DNA of 64,000 nucleotides from Indiicoccus explosivorum (GCF_002167005.1 NZ_NHTN01000023.1:1-64000); one strand, 5' to 3'. Shown: positions 8,298-16,570, counted from the first letter of the stretch. Translations and numbers: made by a program. Notes: generated by a model not told the origin, from the sequence alone.

Positions 8298-8403
8298 GGT
8301 GCCAGGCACCGCAGAAAACTCTCCTATTCTAGTGAAAATCCGCGGTGCCTGGCACCCGTTTTCTCAGTTGTTCGAACAATCGTGATAATTGGTGCCTGGC
8401 ACC
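8298..8403. repeat. Triple cluster of the RAYT-linked 13-mer
   Basis: Three 13-mers lie at 8298-8310 (A-centred), 8344-8356 (T-centred) and 8391-8403 (T-centred), making two overlapping elements of about 60 bases. The inner part of the second contains the perfect palindrome TTGTTCGAACAA. It lies between divergent SLH genes. Apart from this and the promoter region, the 366-base gap holds no gene. Confidence 0.85.
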
Positions 8404-8499
8404 ATCCCTCTCACCCCCGCACACCACCCCGAAAGCACTACCATTTATACCCAAAATAGCAGGTAACCCGCTTTTCTGACGATTTGATGATTCGCATGT

Positions 8500-8538
8500 G
8501 TCAGAAAACGTTTACAAAACTGTCACATCCGCTATAAT
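8500..8538 (+). promoter_or_regulatory. Promoter with PhoP-box-like hexamers for the 5'-nucleotidase gene
   Basis: TATAAT at 8533-8538 lies 16 bases after TTTACA at 8511-8516. GTCAGA (8500), TTTACA (8511) and GTCACA (8522) recur every 11 bases, the spacing of TT(A/C/T)ACA-type PhoP boxes in Bacillus. An inverted repeat (TTTTCTGAC at 8472-8480, GTCAGAAAA at 8500-8508) overlaps the first hexamer. Phosphate-starvation control would suit a secreted nucleotidase, but the match to the box is imperfect. Confidence 0.55.
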
Positions 8539-8581
8539 CAAACTGTAAGGCAAAAAACTTATAGAAGAAGGAGATGTGAAA

Positions 8582-10957
8582 GTGGGAAGAGTCAAACAAG
8601 TTTCAGCTTTGTTCCTGGCGCTCGTTCTCGTGCTCAGCGGATTCACGTCCGTATCGGCAGGAAAGACCGGCAGCGATGACGTCACCCGCGGCGAGTACAT
8701 ACAGGCGTTCATTGAAGCGCTCGATGTCGAGCTCGGCGACGGTTCCACTATTCCATTCACGGATGTCAGCGACGAACTGGCGCCGTACGTGGAAGCCGCT
8801 TATGAATGGGGATTGACGAAAGGGAAGTCCGCGGATTTATTCGCTCCGGAAGAAAAACTGACCCGCGAGCAGGCGTTCGTAATCGCGACGCGCGCGGTGG
8901 AAGCTGAATTCCCGCGTTACCCGATCGCCCCGCTGAAAGAATTCAAGGACTACCGTCTCCTGGCTAAGAGCCTTCTGCCTGAACTGGCGAAAGCGCACGG
9001 CATGTTCCTGATGAAAGGCTACAGCGACAAGACGCTGAAGCCGAAGAACACCCTGAAGGAAAACGAAGCGCAGGCGATCATCGCCCGCGTGAAGGATCAC
9101 TACCCAGTGATCGTCAAACCGGTCACAGGGAAGGAAGTTTCGCTCCAGATTCTGGCGACATCCGACCTTCACACGAATTTCGTGAACTACAATTACTACC
9201 AGGACAAAGTCGACAACTCGGTCGGCCTTGCGAAAACCGCCGTTCTTATTGAAGCGGCACGCGAAGAAAACCCGAACACGCTTTTATTCGATAACGGCGA
9301 CCTGATCCAGGGCACACCGTTCGGCAGCTACAAAGTGACGGAAGACCCGCTCGAAGCGGATGAGCTCCACCCGGCTTACGCAGCGCTCGAAAGCCTCGAC
9401 TTCGACGCGTCGACGCTCGGGAACCACGAGTTCAACTTCGGCCTTCCGTACCTGGAAAACGCGCTGGAAGAAGCGCCGTTCCCTGTGCTGAACGCCAACG
9501 TCTACGATGCTGAAACGAATGAAAACGAGTTTACGCCTTACGTTGTCGAAGACCGCACAGTCGTCGATGCGAGCGGCAATGAACACACGATCCAAGTCGG
9601 CGTCATCGGCGTCGTCGCACCGCAGATCATGAAGTGGGACAAAGCCAACCTCGAAGGCAAAGTCTACACGACCGACGCGGTGGAAGCCGTACAGAAATTC
9701 CTCCCTGAAGTGGAAGCGGCAGGCGCTGACGTTGTCGTCGTCCTCGCACATTCCGGTATGGGTGACGAAGAGTATGTGAAAGGCGAAGAAAACATCACGT
9801 ATCAGCTGACTCAAGTGGAAGGCATCGATGCAATCATCACCGGCCACAACCATGCGACATTCCCGGGTGACTTCGGCGACCTCGAAGGCGTCGATATGGA
9901 AGCCGGCACGATCAACGGCACACCGGTCGTCATGCCGGGCAAATTCGGCAGCCACCTCGGTGTCATCGATCTCCACCTGAAGCAGCTCGGCGGCGACTGG
10001 CAAGTGATCAATGGTGAAGCGGAACTCCTCTCCATCAAAGATCTTCCGGCTGACGCAGTCGTTGAAGAAGTGATCGAAGCCGTCGAAGAAACACACGAAG
10101 CGACGATCAAGTACGTCAACACACCGATCGGTGAAACAACTGCTCCGATCACCAGCTTCTTCTCGCTCGTGAAGGACGATCCGTCGATCCAGCTCGTCAA
10201 TACCGCACAGACTTGGTATGTCGAGAACAACTACGGCGGTGAGTACGCAGACCTGCCGATCCTTTCCGCTGCGGCACCATTCAAAGCGGGCGGACGCAAC
10301 GGCGCTGACTACTACACCAACATCCCGACGGGCACTATTGCAATCAAAAACGTGGCCGACCTGTATGTGTATGACAACACCATCTTCGGTCTCGTCCTGA
10401 CAGGCGCAGACGTGAAAGAATGGCTCGAAATGTCCGCTGGCCAGTTCAACCAAGTGGATCCTTCCGCTACAGGTGAGCAGGACATCGTCAACGAATCATT
10501 CCGTACGTACAACTTTGATGTCATCGATGGCGTCGAGTACGAAATCGATCTGACACAGCCGGCGAAGTACGACGGCGACGGCAACCTCGTGAACGCTGAT
10601 GCAAACCGCATCGTCGACCTCACATACAACGGGGAGCCGATCGATCCGAACCAGGAATTCTTCGTTGTCACAAACAACTACCGCGCAAGCGGCAACTTCC
10701 CGGGCGTCCGTGACGCAATCGACGTCGTTGACTTCGCGTACGAAAACCGCCTGGCGATCATGGACTACCTCGTGGAAAATCCAGTGATCGACCCATCCGC
10801 TGACGGCAACTGGGAGTTCGCTCCGACAGCTGCTGACGCGACACTGACGTTCGAAACAAGTGCGGCTGCACAGGAACTCATCCCTGCTGACAGCAACATT
10901 TCCTACCTCGAAGCGCTCGAAAACGGCTTCGCCCAGTACGGAATCGACGTCCAGTAA
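8582..10957 (+). CDS. SLH-anchored secreted 5'-nucleotidase/2',3'-cyclic phosphodiesterase
   Basis: GTG at 8582 is chosen because AAGAAGGAG ends eight bases upstream; a GTG at 8576 is too close to it. A signal peptide is followed by SLH repeats (about residues 30-170, the third degenerate). A calcineurin-like phosphoesterase domain follows with all expected motifs: ATSDLHTNF, DNGDLIQGTP, GNHEFNFG, LAHSGMG and TGHNHATFPG. A 5'-nucleotidase C-terminal domain completes the protein, with the substrate-stacking region around residues 555-720. It should release phosphate and nucleosides from extracellular nucleotides at the wall. It is related to YfkN-type enzymes and precedes a secreted nuclease, with which it could work in sequence. 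Confidence 0.92.
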   Translation: MGRVKQVSALFLALVLVLSGFTSVSAGKTGSDDVTRGEYIQAFIEALDVELGDGSTIPFTDVSDELAPYVEAAYEWGLTKGKSADLFAPEEKLTREQAFVIATRAVEAEFPRYPIAPLKEFKDYRLLAKSLLPELAKAHGMFLMKGYSDKTLKPKNTLKENEAQAIIARVKDHYPVIVKPVTGKEVSLQILATSDLHTNFVNYNYYQDKVDNSVGLAKTAVLIEAAREENPNTLLFDNGDLIQGTPFGSYKVTEDPLEADELHPAYAALESLDFDASTLGNHEFNFGLPYLENALEEAPFPVLNANVYDAETNENEFTPYVVEDRTVVDASGNEHTIQVGVIGVVAPQIMKWDKANLEGKVYTTDAVEAVQKFLPEVEAAGADVVVVLAHSGMGDEEYVKGEENITYQLTQVEGIDAIITGHNHATFPGDFGDLEGVDMEAGTINGTPVVMPGKFGSHLGVIDLHLKQLGGDWQVINGEAELLSIKDLPADAVVEEVIEAVEETHEATIKYVNTPIGETTAPITSFFSLVKDDPSIQLVNTAQTWYVENNYGGEYADLPILSAAAPFKAGGRNGADYYTNIPTGTIAIKNVADLYVYDNTIFGLVLTGADVKEWLEMSAGQFNQVDPSATGEQDIVNESFRTYNFDVIDGVEYEIDLTQPAKYDGDGNLVNADANRIVDLTYNGEPIDPNQEFFVVTNNYRASGNFPGVRDAIDVVDFAYENRLAIMDYLVENPVIDPSADGNWEFAPTAADATLTFETSAAAQELIPADSNISYLEALENGFAQYGIDVQ

Positions 10958-10986
10958 CAAGTGGAATATCGATGATTAAAAGGAAG

Positions 10987-11015
10987 CCATCCGCGCCCCG
11001 CGCGGATGGTTTTTT
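10987..11015 (+). terminator. Intrinsic terminator of the 5'-nucleotidase gene
   Basis: CCATCCGCG / CGCGGATGG stem with a CCCC loop, followed by TTTTTTC. Confidence 0.9.
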
Positions 11016-11035
11016 CTAGTTTGTGCGGGAGGGAT

Positions 11036-11090
11036 AGAGGACGGTGCCTGGCACCAATTTTCTGAAAATTGGTGCCAGGCACCGTCCTCT
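11036..11090. repeat. Perfect inverted repeat containing the RAYT-linked 13-mer
   Basis: Two perfect 27-base arms (11036-11062 and 11064-11090) are separated by a single T. The arms contain GGTGCCTGGCACC and GGTGCCAGGCACC. Compared with other family members the inner 30 bases are shortened to CAATTTTC/GAAAATTG, and an extra AGAGGAC is mirrored outside. It lies between the 5'-nucleotidase terminator and the nuclease promoter. Confidence 0.9.
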
Positions 11091-11190
11091 CACAAGCACC
11101 ACCCTCCGCACCATCGGCATCTGCCGTTTAACTCAGTAAATTCCATATAACTTCCACTAATTTAGGTCTAGCGGGCATTAAATTCGAAAA

Positions 11191-11233
11191 TTTACAAATC
11201 CTTTAGAAACCGCTTACATTTCTTCTGTATAAT
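11191..11233 (+). promoter_or_regulatory. PhoP-box-like promoter of the secreted nuclease gene
   Basis: TTTACA (11191-11196), TTTAGA (11202-11207) and CTTACA (11213-11218) recur every 11 bases. TATAAT follows at 11228-11233, which puts the last hexamer at about -22 to -27. No good -35 box is present. This is the layout of activated Pho promoters in Bacillus, where PhoP repeats replace the -35 element. A weaker fourth box (TTAAAT) may lie near 11178. The 366-base gap 10958-11323 holds only this promoter, the palindrome and the terminator. Confidence 0.62.
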
Positions 11234-11323
11234 AGGCGCAGAAAGCCGGGTTTTGCCGGCCGAGTTTCACGACGCAATGGGCCAATTGCAGTTATCCAAG
11301 ATGACCATTAGGAGGAATCGCGT

Positions 11324-14300
11324 GTGAGCAACAAGAAGTGGAAGAAGTCGATGAACGCCATGCTGGCAGCCGGACTGGCGGGCAGTGTGGTCGTGCCGGT
11401 CGCCGTCGCACCGGTGGCGGCGGAAGCGAACGCCACGGATCTGATTTTCTCGGAGTACATCGAAGGCAGTTCGAACAACAAAGCGCTCGAGCTGTACAAC
11501 GGCACGGGCGCGGAAGTGGACCTCAGCCAGTACACGGTCGAGCTTTACTCGAACGAGAACACCACTGCAGGGAACACCTTGAATCTTTCCGGCACCCTCG
11601 CGCATAACGACACATACGTCATCTACAACAGTTCCGCGGATGCCGCGATCGCCGCAGTGGGCGATGTCACATCCGGCGTCACATTTTTCAACGGTAACGA
11701 TGCGCTCGTCCTGAAGAAGAACGGCGTGGTCGTCGATTCCATCGGTCAGATCGGTTCCGGCGCGACGTTCGGAGCGGAGACGACGCTCGTCCGCAACGAA
11801 TCTGTCGAAGCGGGCGATACGGATCCGACCGACGCGTTCGATCCGACTGCTGAATACACGGCGTATGCGCAGGACTACTTCGACAACCTCGGCGCCCATA
11901 CAATGGACGGCACATCAACCGGACCGGTTGATCCGACAGATCCAGTCGCCCCGGTAGTGATGGAGTCAATCGCGGACGCCCGTGCAGGTGAACTCGGCAC
12001 GCTCGTCCAGGTCGAAGCAATCGTTACGACCGAGCCTGGCCAGTGGGGCGGCGACGGTTTCTACCTGCAGGACGCGACCGGCGGCATTTACGTCTATCCG
12101 GATGACGCCAGCGTAGCCCCGGGCGACAAAGTCATCGTCACCGGCCCGCTTGACGAATACAACGGCGAACTCCAGATCGAAGCGACCGACATCGAAGTCG
12201 TCTCCTCCGGCAACGAACTGCCGGCAGTCCAGACCGTCACCCCTTCGGGAATAAACGAAGAGACGCTGGGTGAGCGTGTGCTCGTGGAGAATGTGACGAT
12301 CACGGATCTCGGAACCGTCAACGAATACGGCACATTCGAATTCACGGCAGTCGCTGAAAACGGGGAAGAAGTCCTCGTCCGCAACGACAACCGCAACGGA
12401 CTGCTGTATGACGAATTCGCCGCGCGCTTCAGTGAAGGCGACTTGATCCACGTTTCCGGTGTCGCGTCCGAATACAACGGGACGTATCAGCTGAAGACGC
12501 TCGGGATGGAAAGCTTCGAACTCGTCAACAAACCCGCCGTCTATCCGAGCGCGTATCCGGGCACGGTAGCGGTCGGCACGGAGGTCACGCTCCAGTCCGG
12601 CTGGGCGGACGCCGTCATTTATTACACAACGGACGGTTCGGAACCGACCACTGCGAGCACGCAGTACACCGGGCCGATCACGCTGACGGAAGACACGGTC
12701 ATCAAGGCGATTGCAGTCGGCGAGGAAACTTCCGAAGTGTTCACGTTCGAATACGCGGTCATCAAGACGGAAGACCTGCAGATCAGCGACATCCAGGGCG
12801 ACCGCCACTTCTCGAAGTATGCGGGCGTAGCGGTTGAGGATGTGGAAGGGGTCGTCACGTACGTCGACGGCAGCAATTTCTACATCCAGGACATCACGCC
12901 GGACGATAATCCGGAAACAGCGGAAGGGATTCTGGTTTATAAGAGCAATCACGGCCTTGCGGTCGGTGACCACGTCGCGATCGACGCGACGGTCGACGAG
13001 TATTACGTGGAAGGCTATCCGGAACGTTACGAAACCGACCTCCCGACGACCGAACTGACGGACGTCACGGAAATCACGGAACTCGGCACAGCGGAAGTCC
13101 CTGACGCGCTCGTGCTCGGCGAGGACGTCATCCCGCCGTACGAGAACATCGACAACGACGGCCTGACGGAGTTCGAGCCGGCTGAAGACGGCATCGACTT
13201 CTGGGAGTCGCTGGAAGGCATGCTCGTCGCGGTGCCGAATGCGCAGATCATCGGGCCGCAGGAGTACGGCGAGCTGTGGGTCGTCTCCGGTCTTTATCCG
13301 GAAGAGAATTTCCACAAGCAGGAAGGCCTCCTGATCTCGGAAAACGACTACAACCCGGAAAAAGTGAAGATCAACATCGGTGACGAGGACTACGTCGCGA
13401 AAGCCGGCGATTACTTCGACGGCACGATCACCGGGCCGGTATCCTACGGCTACAGCAACTACCAGATCCTGGCGCCGGCCGATACACTGCCTGAGAAAAT
13501 CGACGGCGGCGTAGAGCCGGAAGAGACGTGGATCGTGCCGGAAGAAGACAAACTGACGATCGCATCGTACAACGTCGAGAACTACTCGGCCGATCCGGAG
13601 CACACGTCGGACGCCAAATCGGACCGCATCGCCGAATCGTTCGTCAATGACCTGAACTCGCCGGATATCATCACGCTTGTCGAGATCCAGGACAACGACG
13701 GCCCGATCGATTCCGGAGACCCGGCCGCGGATGAAAGCTACGCGCGCCTCATCGCGGACATCGTCGAAGCGGGCGGCCCGGAATACGAATTCGTCAACAT
13801 CGACCCTGAGTACAACCAGGACGGCGGACAGCCGGGCGGCAACATCCGCGTCGGATTCCTGTACAACCCGGACCGTGTTTCATTGAATGAAACCGGGGCG
13901 ATCGGCGACTTCGACGACGCCAACTACTGGACGGAAGACGGCGACCTCGCGCTGAACCCGGGCCGCATCGCGCCGGACGAAGCGCCGAATACGCGTAAAG
14001 CGATCGCCGCTGAATTCACGTTCCAGGGCGAAGAAATCGTCGTCATCGGCGCGCACCTGAATTCCAAAGGCGGAGACGAGCCTTTATTCGGAGATAACCA
14101 GCCGCCGTACCTCGGCTCGGAAGAAGAGCGCATCCGCCTCGCCGAGTCGATCAATGACTTCATCGAAGCCGGTCTCGCGGTCGACCCTGACATGAACGTC
14201 GTCGTCGCGGGAGACATCAACGACTTCGTATTCTCGGAGCCGCTTGACGTGCTGGCGGGCGATATTTTAGTCAATAAAGTCGAGGATGTGCCGGTGGATG

Positions 14301-15022
14301 ACCGCTTCTCGTATTTCTACCAGGGCAACTCGCAAGTGCTCGATCACATTCTCGTGACCGAGAACCTGGCCGACGACTCGGTGCTCGACATGGTCCACAT
14401 CAACGCGATGTTCATGGAACAGCATGGCCGCGCGTCCGACCATGACCCGCTCCTGCTGCGGATCGACTTCGAAGACGAAGTGGTCGCCGTTCCGGGCGAA
14501 CAGCACGCGGAACCGGATTACTCCGGTGACGTCGCGGTCGTAGTGGCTGGTGAATTCGATGAAGAAGGCAACCTGAATATCCACTTCAGTGATTCCGTCG
14601 TCACGGAACTGCTCGCGAGCGGCAAGGACCTGCTCATCGACACGCCGACAGCCGACCTGACACTGACGGCCGCGCACCTCGCGCAGATCGCTGAAGCGGC
14701 GGGCGGTTCGTTCACACTCACCATCGGCGTCGATAGTGAAGACTCCGTCGACCACCGTCCGGCCATCGCCGACCAAGTCGACTTCGGCCTGCTCGATGCT
14801 TCCGGCAGCGAGCTCCCGCTCCACTTCGCGGCGCCGGTCACCATCACGTTCGACACGGAAGTGAGCGTCAAAATCCAGTTCGGTTCCTACCTTGCCGACA
14901 ACGGCAAATGGAAAATCTTCCAGGGCGAACAGGGTGACGGCACATTCACCGTCGAAGTCAGCGAACTCGGCACCTACACCGTTGTATCGAATAAAGGACA
15001 AATGAAGAAAAAGAATAAGTAA
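11324..15022 (+). CDS. Large secreted nuclease: LTD, OB-folds, CHB_HEX_C-like and EEP domains
   Basis: GTG start at 11324 behind AGGAGG. The 1232 residues comprise: signal peptide (1-35); lamin-tail domain (about 36-185, LIFSEYIEGSSNNKALELYN); two OB-fold nucleic-acid-binding units (about 210-400); a chitobiase-like C-terminal domain (about 408-480, IYYTTDGSEPTT); a further OB-like unit (about 485-700); and an endonuclease/exonuclease/phosphatase domain (about 745-1050). The last has SYNVENYS, GAHLNSKGGDE, VAGDINDF and SDHDPLL. The tail of about 170 residues is not recognised and shows neither SLH repeats nor LPXTG. It resembles YhcR/ExeM-type extracellular nucleases that degrade DNA or RNA for phosphate or clear extracellular DNA. 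Its Pho-like promoter supports phosphate scavenging. Confidence 0.9.
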   Translation: MSNKKWKKSMNAMLAAGLAGSVVVPVAVAPVAAEANATDLIFSEYIEGSSNNKALELYNGTGAEVDLSQYTVELYSNENTTAGNTLNLSGTLAHNDTYVIYNSSADAAIAAVGDVTSGVTFFNGNDALVLKKNGVVVDSIGQIGSGATFGAETTLVRNESVEAGDTDPTDAFDPTAEYTAYAQDYFDNLGAHTMDGTSTGPVDPTDPVAPVVMESIADARAGELGTLVQVEAIVTTEPGQWGGDGFYLQDATGGIYVYPDDASVAPGDKVIVTGPLDEYNGELQIEATDIEVVSSGNELPAVQTVTPSGINEETLGERVLVENVTITDLGTVNEYGTFEFTAVAENGEEVLVRNDNRNGLLYDEFAARFSEGDLIHVSGVASEYNGTYQLKTLGMESFELVNKPAVYPSAYPGTVAVGTEVTLQSGWADAVIYYTTDGSEPTTASTQYTGPITLTEDTVIKAIAVGEETSEVFTFEYAVIKTEDLQISDIQGDRHFSKYAGVAVEDVEGVVTYVDGSNFYIQDITPDDNPETAEGILVYKSNHGLAVGDHVAIDATVDEYYVEGYPERYETDLPTTELTDVTEITELGTAEVPDALVLGEDVIPPYENIDNDGLTEFEPAEDGIDFWESLEGMLVAVPNAQIIGPQEYGELWVVSGLYPEENFHKQEGLLISENDYNPEKVKINIGDEDYVAKAGDYFDGTITGPVSYGYSNYQILAPADTLPEKIDGGVEPEETWIVPEEDKLTIASYNVENYSADPEHTSDAKSDRIAESFVNDLNSPDIITLVEIQDNDGPIDSGDPAADESYARLIADIVEAGGPEYEFVNIDPEYNQDGGQPGGNIRVGFLYNPDRVSLNETGAIGDFDDANYWTEDGDLALNPGRIAPDEAPNTRKAIAAEFTFQGEEIVVIGAHLNSKGGDEPLFGDNQPPYLGSEEERIRLAESINDFIEAGLAVDPDMNVVVAGDINDFVFSEPLDVLAGDILVNKVEDVPVDDRFSYFYQGNSQVLDHILVTENLADDSVLDMVHINAMFMEQHGRASDHDPLLLRIDFEDEVVAVPGEQHAEPDYSGDVAVVVAGEFDEEGNLNIHFSDSVVTELLASGKDLLIDTPTADLTLTAAHLAQIAEAAGGSFTLTIGVDSEDSVDHRPAIADQVDFGLLDASGSELPLHFAAPVTITFDTEVSVKIQFGSYLADNGKWKIFQGEQGDGTFTVEVSELGTYTVVSNKGQMKKKNK

Positions 15023-15033
15023 CGGATGATTGG

Positions 15034-15068
15034 ACCCCCACCCGCGTGAGCGCGGGCGGGGGTTTTTA
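15034..15068 (+). terminator. Intrinsic terminator of the secreted nuclease gene
   Basis: A long GC stem (CCCCCACCCGCG / CGCGGGCGGGGG) with a TGAG loop is followed by TTTTT. Confidence 0.92.
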
Positions 15069-15090
15069 GGTGTGGAGAGAGTAAAAGGGT

Positions 15091-15191
15091 AACTAGTGAA
15101 ACTCAGGGGCGAACTAGTGAAATTCAGGCCCCAACTAGTGAAACTCAAGCCCTAACTAGTGAAACTCAAGCCCTAACTAGTGAAACTCGAA
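15091..15191. repeat. Five-copy 21-bp tandem array (AACTAGTGAAACTC core)
   Basis: The core AACTAGTGAAACTC begins at 15091, 15112, 15133, 15154 and 15175, an exact 21-base period. The seven remaining bases of each unit vary (for example AGGGGCG, AGGCCCC, AAGCCCT). The array lies between the nuclease terminator and the convergent NERD gene, and its last copies supply the stop codon of that gene. It differs in sequence from the array at 20 kb but has the same period. Confidence 0.9.
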
Positions 15192-16188
15192 CCAAATCCA
15201 AAGGATTGCACCGAAAAGAGCCGCTCGTATCCGCGAGCGGCTCTTTATTTTTTCGGTACACCCGTTTGTTCGTAGATCCGTCAGCGATGAAACCGTGTTT
15301 CTGCAGGACATACCTCGCCGCATACCGATCCTTCATCCCTAAAAACGCCTGACACTCCTTCACCGAAATTTCCGGTTTCACGAAATCGAACCAGTCATCG
15401 AGCGCGCGTTTGTAGCCGTCGCTGAATTCCGTGCTGCATCGCGCGCAGCGGTGCAGCCGCTCGCTCACCCGCACGGCGGGGCGGCCGCAGGAGCTGCAGC
15501 GCACGCCAGGCAGCACATCCGCCGCGGTATATTTGAAGGCTTTCTGGAAGTCGATGACCCGGTCGGCGGCCAGATGGCGGAGGATGCTGTGCCCGAGCGC
15601 GACAACTTGTTCTTCCGCGATCACATTCCGCGCGGGGAGGCCGCTGATGAAGCCCCGCAGCGCGCGCGAGTAGAGGACGGGTACGCCGCCGGTATCCCCG
15701 CGCACGAGCGTCCGCGCGTGCGGAAGGACGACGGCGCCGTGTACGGGCAGGGGACACCCGATTTTATTCAATAAAACCCGCATGTCGTCCATCGCCGCCA
15801 ACAGCTGGACGATGGGGGAGTCGAAGCCTTGGCGCTCGCCCGTGTCGTGGTGCTCGCGCTCCATGCGCCGGCCCCCGTCGGAAAAATGGAGGATGCCGGA
15901 GTAGTTTTTGATTTCGAGAACGAGACAGTAGGAGGCGGTCAGGATCAGGGTGTCGATCTGGTTTGGATAGGGCGCGCCGAAGTACAGGTCGCGGATTACG
16001 GTTGGGGGTTTGGGAAAGGGAGTGCGCAGAAGGATGTCATCGACCCACGTCTCGCCGCCGAAGCCGGAGGCCGATCGGTGGAGCTGGTGCGGGATGGCGG
16101 CCGCCGCGGGATGGCCCGCCGGAAGCCGGTGCGCGAGCCGCGGCAGCGCCTCGACGTATCGTGGAGGCGGCCGGTCTTTCAGGAACAT
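15166..16188 (-). CDS. NERD-domain protein with C-terminal zinc ribbon
   Basis: The start is set at ATG 16188, preceded by GGAGGAGG on the minus strand; the frame continues to 16377 without a ribosome site. The 340-residue product has a NERD (nuclease-related) domain over about residues 40-160, with GGETWVDDILL and IDTLILTASYCLVLEIKNYSG holding the Asp and Glu-x-Lys nuclease-like residues. A Cys4 zinc ribbon (CSSCGRP ... CARCSTEF) lies near residues 235-260. The function is unknown; DNA processing is usually proposed. The last 20 or so residues are read from a hairpin and the 21-bp repeats, so the natural stop may have been lost (see findings). Confidence 0.82.
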   Translation of the reverse strand: MFLKDRPPPRYVEALPRLAHRLPAGHPAAAAIPHQLHRSASGFGGETWVDDILLRTPFPKPPTVIRDLYFGAPYPNQIDTLILTASYCLVLEIKNYSGILHFSDGGRRMEREHHDTGERQGFDSPIVQLLAAMDDMRVLLNKIGCPLPVHGAVVLPHARTLVRGDTGGVPVLYSRALRGFISGLPARNVIAEEQVVALGHSILRHLAADRVIDFQKAFKYTAADVLPGVRCSSCGRPAVRVSERLHRCARCSTEFSDGYKRALDDWFDFVKPEISVKECQAFLGMKDRYAARYVLQKHGFIADGSTNKRVYRKNKEPLADTSGSFRCNPLDLVRVSLVRA

Positions 16189-16261
16189 AGGATCCCTCCT
16201 CCATTTCAGTATAGCCGAATTCGGCACAGCCGTGCGTGACTTTTTTCTAATAAATTTCTGC

Positions 16262-16273
16262 GGTGCCAGGCAC
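16262..16273. repeat. Single half-copy of the RAYT-linked repeat
   Basis: GGTGCCAGGCAC stands alone upstream of the NERD gene. It is the last copy of the family noticed in the window. Confidence 0.75.
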
Positions 16274-16448
16274 ATCAAATTTCCTACAAAACAGGCGTGT
16301 AAAGACACATGAGCAGTGAAATCCTCCAAAACCTCCCAATTTCCGGAACCGGATTTTTCCGATCGCCGTTTAGCCATAAAGTATAGATTTTATTAAATTC
16401 TAAAATATCAGTATATATAAAAAGGGAATGATGGTATCATTTCTATGA

Positions 16449-16553
16449 ACAAAGAACCTACACAAAATCGACACATTTAAAAAACAACACCAAAAAGGGT
16501 ATAAAGAACTACACACCCAACACAACACCACCCACCACTCCAAACCACCATTG
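16449..16553 (+). promoter_or_regulatory. C-rich, G-poor untranslated leader before the sensor kinase
   Basis: Bases 16451-16550 contain 34 C and only 6 G on the plus strand, mostly as CA, CAA and CCA runs, so the RNA would be almost unstructured. It ends just before the kinase ribosome site (GGGAGG at 16557-16562). Such C-over-G stretches are what Rho needs to load, so it could be a Rho-dependent control leader. The function is inference. Beyond this and the half-repeat, the 382-base gap 16189-16570 shows only a short AT-rich stretch that could hold a promoter. Confidence 0.4.
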
Positions 16554-16570
16554 CTCGGGAGGCCTGCTTC

